A stretch of DNA of 64,000 nt, from contig NZ_CANMKO010000007.1 of the NCBI RefSeq assembly GCF_947498515.1, forward strand, positions 1 through 64,000, in the 5' to 3' direction. A model generated the notes under the pieces. It saw nothing but the letters and a program-made list of their open reading frames with translations. It was not told where the DNA came from and searched no databases. How positions within the stretch are numbered: the first letter of the stretch is position 1; the number at the start of each line of letters is the position of its first letter. Below, in pieces: positions 8,104 to 17,757 of the stretch. Source of the stretch: an uncultured Pelagimonas sp. GTDB taxonomy: Bacteria; Pseudomonadota; Alphaproteobacteria; Rhodobacterales; Rhodobacteraceae. The translations under genes were made by a program, and so were the position numbers.

Positions 8104-8844
8104 TTAAATGCAGCGTCCGCCGTCTACTTCCATACAAACACCGGTGACCATGCTTGCCTCGTCCGAACACAGGTAAAGCGCGGCGCTGGCAAGGTCTTCT
8201 GGGGTCGAAAACCGGCCCAACGGAATTGTCGACAGGAACTTCTCCCGTATTTCGGGCGTGTCCTCTCCCATGAAACTTTTGAGCAACGGCGTTTCGCCCG
8301 CAACCGGGTTCAAAGCGTTGACGCGAATGCCTTCGGGGGCCAATTCAACGGCCATTGTGCGGGTCGCGGTGATCATCCACCCCTTTGACGCGTTGTACCA
8401 ATTGAGCCGGGGCCGCGGTGACACGCCCGCGGTCGAGGCAACGTTCAAAACCACACCGCCTCCTTGGGCTTTGAATTGCGGAATAAGCGCCTTGGCGGTG
8501 AGGTAAACCGATTTGCAATTCACTGCAAAAACCCTGTCAAAATCGTCTTCAGACACGTCCTCCAATGGCGTCGGCAAATGTGTGATTCCGGCATTGTTGA
8601 CCAAGATATCAACCCCGCCCATTTCGGCGTTCGCCAAGGACACCATGTCTTTGACACTCGTGCCGCTGGCGACGTCGACGGTACACGCAATACCATCATT
8701 GTCGGCCACAAAACCTTGGGCCGCAGCCCCGTTGATATCGGCCACAACAACCTGTGCGCCCTCGGCCAAAAACCGTTTTGCAATCCCGGCACCAAACCCC
8801 GACGCCGCCCCTGTGACAATGGCGCGTTTCCCCTCAAGTCTCAT
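8104..8844 (-). CDS. SDR-family NAD(P)-dependent oxidoreductase
   Basis: Classical short-chain dehydrogenase/reductase, 246 residues. The cofactor motif TGAASGFG begins at residue 11, NNAG is at about 83-86, and the catalytic set is Asn109, Ser137, Tyr150 and Lys154 (YNASK). Asp in VVVADING after the second strand suggests NAD preference. It lies nine bases after the aldehyde dehydrogenase stop and 30 before the P1 hydrolase. The pairing suggests sequential oxidation of an alcohol and an aldehyde from an imported substrate, but no specific pathway is evident. Confidence 0.85.
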   Translation of the reverse strand: MRLEGKRAIVTGAASGFGAGIAKRFLAEGAQVVVADINGAAAQGFVADNDGIACTVDVASGTSVKDMVSLANAEMGGVDILVNNAGITHLPTPLEDVSEDDFDRVFAVNCKSVYLTAKALIPQFKAQGGGVVLNVASTAGVSPRPRLNWYNASKGWMITATRTMAVELAPEGIRVNALNPVAGETPLLKSFMGEDTPEIREKFLSTIPLGRFSTPEDLASAALYLCSDEASMVTGVCMEVDGGRCI

Positions 8845-8853
8845 CGCTCTCTC

Positions 8854-10296
8854 CTACCCATGGAACGCTGCAACGGTTTTCAAAGTCGAAAACCCATACA
8901 GCGCTTCAAATCCCTTTTCGCGCCCATGACCGGATTTCCCAATCCCGCCAAAGGGCAATTCGACCCCGCCACCGGCCCCATAATTGTTGATGAACACCTG
9001 ACCCGACTTAAGCCGTTTCGCCAACCGCATTTGGCGTGCGCCGTCTTTGGTCCAGATGCTGGCAACAAGGCCATAATCGGTGCCATTGGCGATGGCGACG
9101 GCCTCGTCTTCGGTTTCAAACGGAATGATCACCTGCACCGGGCCAAAGATTTCCTGTTGCGCCAATCGGTGGTCCGGTTTGACGGGGCCAAACAGGCGGG
9201 CCGGAACATAGTGCCCCGGCGGCAGATCGGGCGAAATACTTGCCTCGGCCAAAACCGGCAAATCCGATGCGCCGTCCAAGAACGCCATCACGCGGTCGCG
9301 CTGCGTGGCGTTGATCAGCGGGCCGATGTCTGGGTCCGTGTTCGCCGGCCCAATTCGCTTGGCGCGATAGGCGTCCCCCATACGTGTTGCCACCTCATCA
9401 AATCGCGAACTATGCACCAGAATGCGCGCGGAGGCCGAACAGGTTTGCCCGGCGTTCTGGAGCCCCGCGTTCACGAGAAACGGCAAGGCCGCTTCAAGAT
9501 CAGCATCTTCAAACACGATTTGCGGTGATTTCCCCCCAAGTTCCAGTGTGACCGGAACCACATTGGCCCCCGCCGCTTGTTGCACCATGGCCCCCGTTGC
9601 AACCGACCCGGTAAAGCTTAGATGTTGTACTCCCGGATGACCGGCAAGGGCCGCCCCCGCCTCGCGGCCAAGGCCCGGCACAACGTTCAACGCCCCTGCC
9701 GGAAGCCCGGCTTGTTCTGCCAGATAGGCAAACATCAAAGCGGTCAAACAGGCATCTTCGGCCGGTTTCAAAACACAGGCATTTCCCATCGCCAGAGCCG
9801 CCCCTACCGAGCGGCCAATGATCTGCATCGGGTAGTTCCACGGCACGATATGCCCCGTCACCCCATGCGGTTCGCGCAGGGTGTAGACGGTATAGCCATT
9901 GAGATAGGGAATGGTTTGGCCATGCAATTTGTCCACCGCACCGCCATAAAACTCGCAATAACGCGCAAGGGCCACGGCATCGGCACGCGCTTGGGTGGTA
10001 GGCTTGCCGACATCCAGCGATTCCAGTGTCGTCAAGAGCTCGACGTTTTCTAAAACCAACTGCCCCAAACGTGTCAAGACACGCCCCCGCTCTGCGGCAG
10101 TAAAGTCCCCCCAGTCGCCGTCCAATGCGTCCTGTGCCGCTTGCACCGCCAAATCAACTTCCGCCGCAGTGCCTTTGGCAATACGCGCCAAATCGGAGCC
10201 GTCAGACGGGTTTGTCAGCGCGAGAGTGTCAGACGGGTCTCGCCATTGCCCACCTATCAACAACTGGCTTGGATCAAAGGGAATGTCAGGCAGCAT
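8854..10296 (-). CDS. NAD(P)-dependent aldehyde dehydrogenase
   Basis: Aldehyde dehydrogenase superfamily member, 480 residues, normal length. The general base Glu252 is in VTLELGGKSPQ and the nucleophile Cys286 is in NAGQTCSASA; the oxyanion region VPWNYPM is at about 151-157 and the nucleotide-binding FTGSVATG at about 228-235. It overlaps the upstream ABC ATPase gene by eleven bases and is coupled to the SDR gene downstream. Substrate is unknown; betaine, aminoaldehyde and gamma-aminobutyraldehyde dehydrogenases are close relatives of this architecture. Confidence 0.92.
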   Translation of the reverse strand: MLPDIPFDPSQLLIGGQWRDPSDTLALTNPSDGSDLARIAKGTAAEVDLAVQAAQDALDGDWGDFTAAERGRVLTRLGQLVLENVELLTTLESLDVGKPTTQARADAVALARYCEFYGGAVDKLHGQTIPYLNGYTVYTLREPHGVTGHIVPWNYPMQIIGRSVGAALAMGNACVLKPAEDACLTALMFAYLAEQAGLPAGALNVVPGLGREAGAALAGHPGVQHLSFTGSVATGAMVQQAAGANVVPVTLELGGKSPQIVFEDADLEAALPFLVNAGLQNAGQTCSASARILVHSSRFDEVATRMGDAYRAKRIGPANTDPDIGPLINATQRDRVMAFLDGASDLPVLAEASISPDLPPGHYVPARLFGPVKPDHRLAQQEIFGPVQVIIPFETEDEAVAIANGTDYGLVASIWTKDGARQMRLAKRLKSGQVFINNYGAGGGVELPFGGIGKSGHGREKGFEALYGFSTLKTVAAFHG

Positions 10297-11911
10297 TTGG
10301 GTCTCCTAGCTCAGGCAATTGCGGTGCGGCGGCAATCAGGGATTGGGTGTAGGTGTGGGTCGGCGATTGGAAAATCTGTTCGGTTGCGCCCTGTTCAACG
10401 ATCTCGCCTCGCTGCATCACCAAAACCCGATCGGTGATTGAGCGCACCACGCTAAGGTCATGCGAAATGAACAGATAGGCCAAGCCATATTGGCGGCACA
10501 GGCCCGCCATCAAATCAAGGATTTGCGCCCGTACCCGCACATCCAACGCCGAAACCGCTTCGTCAAAAACGATAAGCTTTGGCCGAATGATAAGAGCGCG
10601 GGCAATCGCGAGTCGCTGGCGCTGGCCGCCAGAAAAGGCGTGCGGGAACTTGTCGGCATCCTCCGGCGACAGGCCGACGTCACTTAACGCTTTGGCGATG
10701 GCACTATCCCGCGCCGCGCCGGTTGGCGGGTTTGGCAATAGGTGAAAGGGTTCGGTGATTAGGCGACGCACCCGATGGCGGGGGTTGAAGCTTCCGTAGG
10801 GGTCTTGAAACACCACCTGCACCTGACGTTGAACATCCGGATTGGGGTGGCCATGCGAAAAAACTGGTGTTCCGTCGAAAAGGATTGTCCCGGTTGTCGT
10901 TTCGCTTAGCCCCAGTATCGCCCGTGTTAGGGTCGATTTCCCACATCCCGATTCACCGACAAGGCCAACACGCTCCCCTTCTTGGAGCTCGAAACTCACA
11001 TCCCGAACGGCCCGAAAAGCCGGACGTTTGGCAAAGGGATGCGGCCGGGGCAGCGGATAGTCACAAGACACCGATTGAACCTGCAACAACGCTGGGGCCT
11101 TGATCGGATCGGGCATATTGGCCTGATGGCGCGAGGCCTCGAACAGGTCGCGTGTGTAGGGGTGGGTCATATTGGCGAACAATTGCCGCGTCGGGGCCTG
11201 TTCGACAATTTCACCCGATTTCATAACGGCGATTTTGTCTGCCATGTCGGACACAACGGCAAGGTCATGGGTAATCATCATCACGGCCATGCCCTCGGTC
11301 TGGCTAAGATCACGCAACAGATCAAGGATTTGCGCCTGAGTTGTGACATCAAGCGCGGTGGTCGGTTCATCAGCAATCAAAAGTCGGGGACGTAGGGCGA
11401 TTGCCATGGCGATCACGACCCGCTGACGCTGACCGCCCGACAATTCGTGCGGATAGCGGCCAAGCGGGAACCGGTCTTGGGGCAAACCAACGCGGGTTAG
11501 CACCTCGGCCGCGCGCGCCAATGCATCGGACCGCGAGGCTTTGGTGTGGACACGGATCGTTTCAGCCACCTGATCCCCGATGGTGCGCACCGGGTTCAAG
11601 GCGGTCATTGGTTCTTGAAACACCATGCCAATGTCGCGACCACGAATGTCGCACATTTCGGTTTCGCTCAGGGTCAACAGGTCTTGCCCGTCCATCCGAA
11701 TGCCGCCATCCACGTCTACTTGGTTGGGCAACAACCCCATGACAGCCAAGGCTGTCATGGATTTTCCAGAGCCAGATTCGCCGGTTAGGGCGACAATCTC
11801 TCCTGCGGAAATCTGTATTGAAATCTGATCCAGAAGAGTTTTGCTGTGGATCGAAGCCGACAGAGTATCGATCTCTAGCAATGGCTGAGTTTCGGTTGTT
11901 GTACGTTTCAC
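10286..11911 (-). CDS. Dpp/Opp-type ABC transporter ATPase, fused DppD-DppF form
   Basis: Two complete ATPase domains in one chain of 541 residues. Domain 1 has GESGSGKSMT, signature LSGGQRQRV and Walker B LLIADEPTTALD. Domain 2 has GESGCGKSTL, signature FSGGQRQRL and Walker B LIVFDEAVSALD. The fused form energises peptide, nickel or glutathione-type importers. It overlaps the DppC-like permease gene by four bases. The C-terminal oligopeptide-transporter tail is short. Domain 2 has Glu in the expected place, so both sites look competent. Confidence 0.93.
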   Translation of the reverse strand: MKRTTTETQPLLEIDTLSASIHSKTLLDQISIQISAGEIVALTGESGSGKSMTALAVMGLLPNQVDVDGGIRMDGQDLLTLSETEMCDIRGRDIGMVFQEPMTALNPVRTIGDQVAETIRVHTKASRSDALARAAEVLTRVGLPQDRFPLGRYPHELSGGQRQRVVIAMAIALRPRLLIADEPTTALDVTTQAQILDLLRDLSQTEGMAVMMITHDLAVVSDMADKIAVMKSGEIVEQAPTRQLFANMTHPYTRDLFEASRHQANMPDPIKAPALLQVQSVSCDYPLPRPHPFAKRPAFRAVRDVSFELQEGERVGLVGESGCGKSTLTRAILGLSETTTGTILFDGTPVFSHGHPNPDVQRQVQVVFQDPYGSFNPRHRVRRLITEPFHLLPNPPTGAARDSAIAKALSDVGLSPEDADKFPHAFSGGQRQRLAIARALIIRPKLIVFDEAVSALDVRVRAQILDLMAGLCRQYGLAYLFISHDLSVVRSITDRVLVMQRGEIVEQGATEQIFQSPTHTYTQSLIAAAPQLPELGDPNAA

Positions 11912-12723
11912 GCCCGCCTCACTTGCAAACGGGGGTCAAGCGCGTCACGCAGCCCGTCACCCAAAAGGTTCAGGCCCAAAACCATCAGAACAATTGCCAT
12001 ACCCGGGACAATGGCCACATGCGGAGCGAGTGAAACCATAGTTTGCGCATCCGCCAACATCCGCCCCCAAGACGGCAAGGGCGGTTGCGCCCCGAGGCCG
12101 ACATAAGACAGGCCCGCTTCGGCCAAGATGCCGAGCGAAAACTGGATCGTACCTTGCACAATCAACAGGTTCGCAATGTTTGGGAGGATGTGTTCGACAC
12201 TAATTCGGGTCGCAGATTTGCCCGCCGTGCGCGCTGCTAGAATAAACTCGCGCTGCCAGAGGCTAAGCGCCGCCCCACGCGACAAGCGCGCAAAAACCGG
12301 GATGTTAAAAACCCCAATGGCGATGATTGCGTTTATCGCACCGGCCCCGAAAACCGCCGTAATCAGGATGGCTATGACCAGCGATGGAAAGGCAAAAATC
12401 AAATCGTTGAGGCGCGAAATCAACTCGTCCAACATTCCACCCTGCGCCGCCGCTGCGGCCAACCCTAGCGGTACGCCAAAGCCCATGCCGATACCAACCG
12501 CAACCAAGGCAACAGCTATTGACGTGCGCGCGCCGACCATGACCATCGACAAAAGATCACGCCCAAAGTGGTCTGTCCCAAGCCAATTCACCGCGTCTGG
12601 GGGCTGCAGCCGCGCCGAAATATTCATCGATTCCGTGTTTTCCGGTGTCCAGACAAAGGACACGCAGGCCGCTGCGATAAAGAGGCACGTGAGGACGAGA
12701 CCGACAATCAGGTTTCTATTCAT
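11908..12723 (-). CDS. DppC-type ABC transporter permease
   Basis: Inner-membrane permease of the binding-protein-dependent transport family, 271 residues with about six membrane segments. The extracytoplasmic segment after the first helix ends in WLGTDHFGRDLLS, a DppC/OppC hallmark, and the EAA-type loop reads EHILPNIANLL, which contacts the ATPase. It overlaps its neighbours by four bases on both sides. It pairs with the DppB-type permease upstream to form the transport channel. Confidence 0.92.
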   Translation of the reverse strand: MNRNLIVGLVLTCLFIAAACVSFVWTPENTESMNISARLQPPDAVNWLGTDHFGRDLLSMVMVGARTSIAVALVAVGIGMGFGVPLGLAAAAAQGGMLDELISRLNDLIFAFPSLVIAILITAVFGAGAINAIIAIGVFNIPVFARLSRGAALSLWQREFILAARTAGKSATRISVEHILPNIANLLIVQGTIQFSLGILAEAGLSYVGLGAQPPLPSWGRMLADAQTMVSLAPHVAIVPGMAIVLMVLGLNLLGDGLRDALDPRLQVRRA

Positions 12724-13664
12724 GCCGATCGCCTCAACCTTGGGTCAGCCAGCGCGTAAGTTAGGTCGACAATAAAATTGACAGTGATCACGGCAAAGAC
12801 CAACAACATGACGACGCTTTCTACGACGATCAAATCACGCTGCGAGATGCTTTGGAACACCAGACGCCCGAGGCCGGGCAGATAGAACACCTGTTCAATA
12901 ATAATCGCACCGGCCAAAAGGAACGAAAACTGTAGGCCAATGATGGTCAGAACCGGAATTAGCGCATTTCGCAACCCGTGCCGCCAAAGCGCCTGACGGC
13001 GTGTAAGTCCTTTGGCACGGGCGGTGCGCATAAAATCTTCGCCCAGAATATCGATCAAAGACGACCGCATCACTCGGGTTAGGATCGCGGCCTGGGGCAA
13101 GGCCAAGGCGACGGCGGGCAAGGTCAGCGCAATGAGCGCTTTGACCGGATTATCCCAACCGGGAAACCCGCCCGACGGAAACCAGCGCAATTTGATGGCA
13201 AACAAGGCGACAAGCAGCATCGCAAACCAGAAATTCGGGATGGCGACGCCAAGCTGTGTGGCCGTCATGACCCCGGCATCCGCCATCTTGCCGCGGCGAG
13301 ATGCGGCAAGAACCCCGGCCGGAATCGCAATGATCGTGGAAAGGCACAACGCCATGATTGCGAGCGGCAAGGAAATCCATAAGCGATCCGCCACCATATC
13401 GGACACGGGGCTGCGGTAAGTGTAGGAGGTGCCAAAATCACCAACCAACATTCCGCCGACCCAGTTCAGATAACGTTGGTGTTTTGGAACATCGAGCCCA
13501 AGCTCGGAGCGCAACGCCGCGATAGTATCGGGTTGGGCGTTTATCCCTAACATATAGCTCGCGGGATCGCCCGGTGCGACTTCGACGACCAGAAAAATCA
13601 CCAAAGATGCGATAGCAAGGCTGAGGCAGAGTGCAATCAGGCGTTTGGTCAAATAGGCAAACAT
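12720..13664 (-). CDS. DppB-type ABC transporter permease
   Basis: Second permease of the importer, 314 residues. It starts with the typical DppB N-terminal helix and then VVEVAPGDPASYMLG; the EAA loop region is HGLRNALIPVLTIIG and the C-terminal DPRLR motif is present. This is the first gene of the operon that runs to 7066. Normally a periplasmic binding protein gene stands before or near dppB; here the upstream 302 bases are non-coding and then the divergent phosphate transporter begins. Confidence 0.92.
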   Translation of the reverse strand: MFAYLTKRLIALCLSLAIASLVIFLVVEVAPGDPASYMLGINAQPDTIAALRSELGLDVPKHQRYLNWVGGMLVGDFGTSYTYRSPVSDMVADRLWISLPLAIMALCLSTIIAIPAGVLAASRRGKMADAGVMTATQLGVAIPNFWFAMLLVALFAIKLRWFPSGGFPGWDNPVKALIALTLPAVALALPQAAILTRVMRSSLIDILGEDFMRTARAKGLTRRQALWRHGLRNALIPVLTIIGLQFSFLLAGAIIIEQVFYLPGLGRLVFQSISQRDLIVVESVVMLLVFAVITVNFIVDLTYALADPRLRRSA

Positions 13665-13966
13665 AGGCGCACGTTAGGCATGCAATCCTCGTTGGTCCAG
13701 CGCTTGTTTGACCAATTGGAAAGAGGGTCATGCGCGCTTAGATCGATTCGCCAAAGCAGACGCGCTGGCTATCGCGACGCACTCTCAGGTCGCGCCATGA
13801 TCCGCCTCAATCCCGCTCCGATTGATCTATGATTGTTGCAATAAATTGACAGTGACATTTTGCCTGCCAACAAGTTCCGCGACACACGTGTCAACTGTTG
13901 ATTTGAAGGTCCAAGCAGACTACCGAACGTAACAAACACGTAACTGATTTGTGACGGTGGGGTGCC
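13665..13966. other. divergent intergenic region, dppB-like and phosphate transporter genes
   Basis: No gene is visible in these 302 bases. They must carry the promoters of the importer operon and the Pit gene. Small palindromes occur at 13884-13891 (ACACGTGT) and in TCAACTGTTGA just after it. A GACAGTGACA stretch near 13850 is only loosely like a Pho box and I do not claim one. Confidence 0.5.
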
Positions 13967-15451
13967 ATGACACAGAACAACTTCGACCCGGACCATCTCG
14001 ATACGCTTGATCGCGATCTTGGCCGGTTTTCCACCATGGAAAAGGCCACGGCTTATGTCGGTCGCCCTATGGTTGGCCCTGGCATTGCAGCAATCTTTAT
14101 CGTGATTGCTGGCTTCCTTGCCATGCTGCTTTTCGGTGAATCCGATAACACAATGGTTGTGGTGATCGCCGCCGGGTTTGGGGCCTATATGGCGCTAAAC
14201 ATTGGTGCAAACGACGTGGCCAATAACATGGGTCCGGCGGTTGGCGCGAATGCTCTGACCTTGGGTGGTGCCATCGCAATTGCGGCAATTTTCGAAAGCG
14301 CCGGTGCGCTTTTGGCCGGTGGAGACGTGGTGAAAACCATCGCCAAGGGCATCATCGCCCCGGAAAGCATGCAAACATCTGAGGTCTTCATCTGGGCAAT
14401 GCTTGCGGCTCTGCTGTCCTCGGCGCTTTGGGTGAACTTAGCCACTTGGGTCGGCGCACCAGTATCAACAACCCATTCGGTGGTTGGTGGTGTTATGGGG
14501 GCCGGGATTGCGGCTGCCGGATTTGGATCTGTTGAGTGGGCCACCATGGGCAAGATCGCCGCAAGTTGGGTGATCTCCCCCGCTTTGGGCGGACTGATTG
14601 CCGCCGGGTTCCTTTGGTTCATCAAAGCAAAGATCGTTTACCAGGACGACAAAATTGCCCAAGCCCGCAAATGGGTGCCGGTTTTGGTTGGTATTATGGC
14701 CGGTGCGTTTGCATCATACCTTGCGCTCAAAGGCCTGAAAAAAATCATCAAGATTGATCTCCCGACTGCCATCATGATTGGCGGCGCGGTGGGTGTTGGC
14801 ATCTGGCTGGCGATGATCCCGATCATCCGCAAGCAATCTGTTGGCCTTGAAAACCGCAACAAATCGCTCAAGGTTCTGTTTGGCATCCCGCTGGTGGTTT
14901 CCGCCGCGTTGCTAAGCTTTGCACATGGTGCCAATGACGTTGCAAACGCCGTTGGCCCATTGGCCGCGATTGTTCAGGCCTCGGGCACCGGTGATTTCAC
15001 CGCCGCGATTTCGATCCCAAGCTGGGTTATGATTATCGGCGCCTTTGGTATCTCGTTCGGGTTGTTCCTGTTCGGCCCCAAGTTGATCCGAATGGTCGGC
15101 AGCCAAATCACCAAGCTGAATCCAATGCGCGCCTATTGCGTGGCTTTGTCCGCTGCGATCACTGTAATCGTCGCCAGCTGGCTGGGCCTACCGGTTAGCT
15201 CGACCCATATCGCCGTTGGCGGTGTGTTCGGTGTCGGGTTCTTCCGCGAATGGGATTCCGAGCGTCGTTTGCGCAAGGCTCGTCTGGCTGTGCCGGATCG
15301 CCCGGCCCTGACGTCGCAAGAACGCCGTCGTCGCAAACTGGTGCGCCGCTCGCACTTCATGACAATCATCGCCGCCTGGATCATCACCGTGCCTGCTGCG
15401 GCTCTGCTTTCGGCTGTGATCTTTTTGACGATACAAGCCTTTTCCGGCTAA
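13967..15451 (+). CDS. PiT-family inorganic phosphate transporter
   Basis: Membrane transporter of the PiT (PHO-4) family, 494 residues, moving phosphate (often as a metal-phosphate) with a cation. The duplicated signature is clear: GANDVANNMGPAVGANAL in the first half and GANDVANAVGPLAAI in the second. Further repeated motifs are VSTTHSVVGGVMGAG and VSSTHIAVGGVFGVG. A basic segment (RRRRKLVRR-like) precedes the last membrane helix. It is monocistronic, with a terminator right behind. The N-terminal 40 residues are hydrophilic and cytoplasmic. Confidence 0.93.
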   Translation: MTQNNFDPDHLDTLDRDLGRFSTMEKATAYVGRPMVGPGIAAIFIVIAGFLAMLLFGESDNTMVVVIAAGFGAYMALNIGANDVANNMGPAVGANALTLGGAIAIAAIFESAGALLAGGDVVKTIAKGIIAPESMQTSEVFIWAMLAALLSSALWVNLATWVGAPVSTTHSVVGGVMGAGIAAAGFGSVEWATMGKIAASWVISPALGGLIAAGFLWFIKAKIVYQDDKIAQARKWVPVLVGIMAGAFASYLALKGLKKIIKIDLPTAIMIGGAVGVGIWLAMIPIIRKQSVGLENRNKSLKVLFGIPLVVSAALLSFAHGANDVANAVGPLAAIVQASGTGDFTAAISIPSWVMIIGAFGISFGLFLFGPKLIRMVGSQITKLNPMRAYCVALSAAITVIVASWLGLPVSSTHIAVGGVFGVGFFREWDSERRLRKARLAVPDRPALTSQERRRRKLVRRSHFMTIIAAWIITVPAAALLSAVIFLTIQAFSG

Positions 15452-15472
15452 ACAGCCTTTAACAAAATGAAC

Positions 15473-15508
15473 AAGCGCCGTTTGGACCCTCCAAGCGGCG
15501 CTTTTCTT
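15473..15508 (+). terminator. intrinsic terminator of the phosphate transporter gene
   Basis: AAGCGCCG at 15473-15480 pairs with CGGCGCTT at 15496-15503; TTTGGA and TCCAAG extend the stem inward to 14 pairs with one G-T. A T-rich stretch follows. Confidence 0.88.
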
Positions 15509-15607
15509 TGGCAAAATTAGCTGTCTGCACAAAACCTGCACAACTCCCCATCCGGAACTGCACGCTCAATCCCGCACAACCCCTCTTAACAAAAGAGGGA
15601 CAAATCA

Positions 15608-17083
15608 ATGACACCAACATTCGAACGCCGCGGCTTGCCCAATGCACTTGCCAGAGATGCCTGGTGGTTCAGCGACGACCAAACCCCGCCGCCCCCAGAT
15701 ACCGACCACGAACGCCGCGACACTGCTTTGCCCAAATCGCTTGCCCTTTTGCTGGTCGTCGCGCTTGCGGACAGATTGTTTTGGGAGGTCGAGGTCGGCA
15801 TATCCCTCGCATTGTTCACCATAGCTTTGTTTTTTGTCGCGACTGCCGACATCCGCCCACGATCACGCCTTGTTCGCCCAGCAATTTTGTTGCTGATCGG
15901 CAGCTTGCCAATCATCGAATATGTCCAGCTACTCTCATGCCTCTTTTTGGTGCTCAGCTTTGCTCTGGCCTTGGTGTGGGCACGCAGCGAAACTCCCTCC
16001 TCGCTTGATATGATTGAGGGGGTTTGGACACTGTTTGCCAGCTACTTTGAAAAAGTCGCCCGCTCATTGGTGTATGCCGTCCAGCTTAAAACCCTGTCTC
16101 CCACCCCGAATTTGGCTCAAATACTGCGCTCTTGGGGGTTTCCGGTTGGTGGGGCGTTGGTGTTTGGCGGGCTTCTTTTGATGGCAAATCCAATCCTGCT
16201 TCAGGCTATATCCATCGACATTCAGTTCGGCGATTTGATGGCCCGGGGCATGTTCTGGTTGGGCGTTGCGGTTCTATTTGCCCCCTTTTTAGTTGCTGAC
16301 ACCACTATTGTTCCCATGCCTAATGTGCGCGTATCCGCCGAAATCCGGGAGGCAAATCTATTTGGCCTGACCAAAACCTCCTGTCTTCGGGCACTTTGGA
16401 TGTTCAACACCGTCATTGGCGTTCAAACCGCCATGGACCTTGGCATTTTTGTCGGTGGCGCGTCGCTTCCCGATAGCATGAGTTATGCAAGCTATGCGCA
16501 TCGCGGATCTTATCCGTTATTGGCCACCGCCCTGCTTGCGGGTGGCTTCGCCCTTTTGGCGCGGCCCTTTTTAGGCGAACATCGCGCATTGAAACCGCTC
16601 ATGTATCTGTGGTTGGCACAAAATATCCTGCTGTGCCTGTCTGCGATGCTGCGCCTTGATCTCTATGTCGGGGCCTATGGCCTGACGTACCTGCGCATCT
16701 ATGCAATGATTTGGATCGGATTGGTTGCTGTTGGCCTCACTTTGGTTGCGTGGCAAGCCCGCTGCGACAAAACCAATGTTTGGCTTTTCACCCGCTGGGG
16801 TGGTCTGGCAACTGCTGTCTTATTCACATGCTGTTTCGTTAACTTTGCCGATCATATCGTTCATCAGAACCTGACAATGGCAAAGCCCGACTTCGACTAC
16901 ATCTGTACCTTGAACCCAACTGCCCGCGGGGCCTTGGGGCATCCGGACGCGAATGGTTTACCCAGCTATTGCCCGATCAACCGCTTGAACACACTGGACA
17001 ACTGGCAGGAATGGGGCTTTCGCAATTGGCGCTCTGGTCTCTATGATAACAGCAATCAGGTCTTGGCGGAGAAATTGAAATGA
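15608..17083 (+). CDS. DUF4173-family multi-pass membrane protein
   Basis: Integral membrane protein of 491 residues with about ten to twelve predicted helices and a hydrophilic N-terminus of 40 residues. The segment YAHRGSYPLLATALLAGGF and the downstream LARPFL, RLDLYVGAYGLTYLRIYAMIW are typical of the DUF4173/DUF4153 families, whose biochemical role is unknown. A C-terminal soluble tail of about 80 residues (from NFADHIV) is probably periplasmic. Its stop overlaps the response regulator start (ATGA), so three genes are coupled. I infer that it works with the two-component pair, for instance as the sensing partner. Confidence 0.8.
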   Translation: MTPTFERRGLPNALARDAWWFSDDQTPPPPDTDHERRDTALPKSLALLLVVALADRLFWEVEVGISLALFTIALFFVATADIRPRSRLVRPAILLLIGSLPIIEYVQLLSCLFLVLSFALALVWARSETPSSLDMIEGVWTLFASYFEKVARSLVYAVQLKTLSPTPNLAQILRSWGFPVGGALVFGGLLLMANPILLQAISIDIQFGDLMARGMFWLGVAVLFAPFLVADTTIVPMPNVRVSAEIREANLFGLTKTSCLRALWMFNTVIGVQTAMDLGIFVGGASLPDSMSYASYAHRGSYPLLATALLAGGFALLARPFLGEHRALKPLMYLWLAQNILLCLSAMLRLDLYVGAYGLTYLRIYAMIWIGLVAVGLTLVAWQARCDKTNVWLFTRWGGLATAVLFTCCFVNFADHIVHQNLTMAKPDFDYICTLNPTARGALGHPDANGLPSYCPINRLNTLDNWQEWGFRNWRSGLYDNSNQVLAEKLK

Positions 17084-17757
17084 ACATCCTTGTGGTGGAT
17101 GATGATGCCCGGTTGCGCGATTTGGTGCGTATCGCGTTGGAACGCGCTGGGTACCAGGTTTTGACCGCCTCTGATGGGCGATCGGCGCTCACCCACGTGG
17201 CCCGTGAAAACCCCGACCTGATCGTACTTGATATCGGACTGCCAGAATTGGACGGGTTTGAGGTCTGTCGCAAAATCCGTGCCACGTCCCAAGTTCCGAT
17301 CCTGTTTCTAACCGCGCGGGATGACGAAATTGACCGGATTTTGGGTTTGGAGCTTGGGGCTGATGACTATGTCACTAAACCCTTTAGCCCCCGCGAATTG
17401 GTCGCCCGCGTCCGTGCCATTCTAAAGCGCAGCAATGGTGCCGGTGTGCCTTTGACGACGTCTAAACATGGGCTCATCACATTGGACCGCGCCGCCCGTC
17501 ATTGTGCCGTCGGCACTCAAGAGGTCGCTTTAACCGCCACCGAGTTTTCGCTACTGGATCAATTCTTGCGGGCCCCGGCGCAACTCATGTCGCGCAATCA
17601 GCTGATCACCGCAATCTGGGGCGCAAGAAGCGATGTTTCGGACCGGACCCTCGACAGTCACCTCCGCAATCTGCGGCGCAAGCTAAGCGATGCAGGCTGC
17701 CAAAATGCACTGGAAACCGTGCATGGGCAGGGCATTCGCCTTGGGGCGTGTTCATGA
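17080..17757 (+). CDS. OmpR-family response regulator (CreB-like)
   Basis: Two-domain response regulator, 225 residues. The receiver domain has the acidic pair in VVDDDARLRD, the phospho-acceptor Asp51 (VLDIGLPELDGF), Thr78 (FLTARDD) and Lys100 (YVTKPFSP). The C-terminal winged helix (about 125-222) ends with SDRTLDSHLRNLRRKL and the usual VHGQGIRLG beta-hairpin. It overlaps the DUF4173 gene upstream and the kinase downstream by four bases each, so it is part of a tight three-gene unit. Confidence 0.93.
   Translation: MNILVVDDDARLRDLVRIALERAGYQVLTASDGRSALTHVARENPDLIVLDIGLPELDGFEVCRKIRATSQVPILFLTARDDEIDRILGLELGADDYVTKPFSPRELVARVRAILKRSNGAGVPLTTSKHGLITLDRAARHCAVGTQEVALTATEFSLLDQFLRAPAQLMSRNQLITAIWGARSDVSDRTLDSHLRNLRRKLSDAGCQNALETVHGQGIRLGACS

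Noticed and set aside
8464-9528. Long plus-strand open frame of about 354 codons
   Set aside because: It lies fully opposite the SDR and aldehyde dehydrogenase genes, both of which have all catalytic motifs. Its sequence has no coherent fold or motif and is a GC-rich antisense shadow.
13840-13900. Possible Pho box before the phosphate transporter gene
   Set aside because: Only a loose GACAGTGACA match is present and no 11-base direct repeat of CTGTCA type exists.
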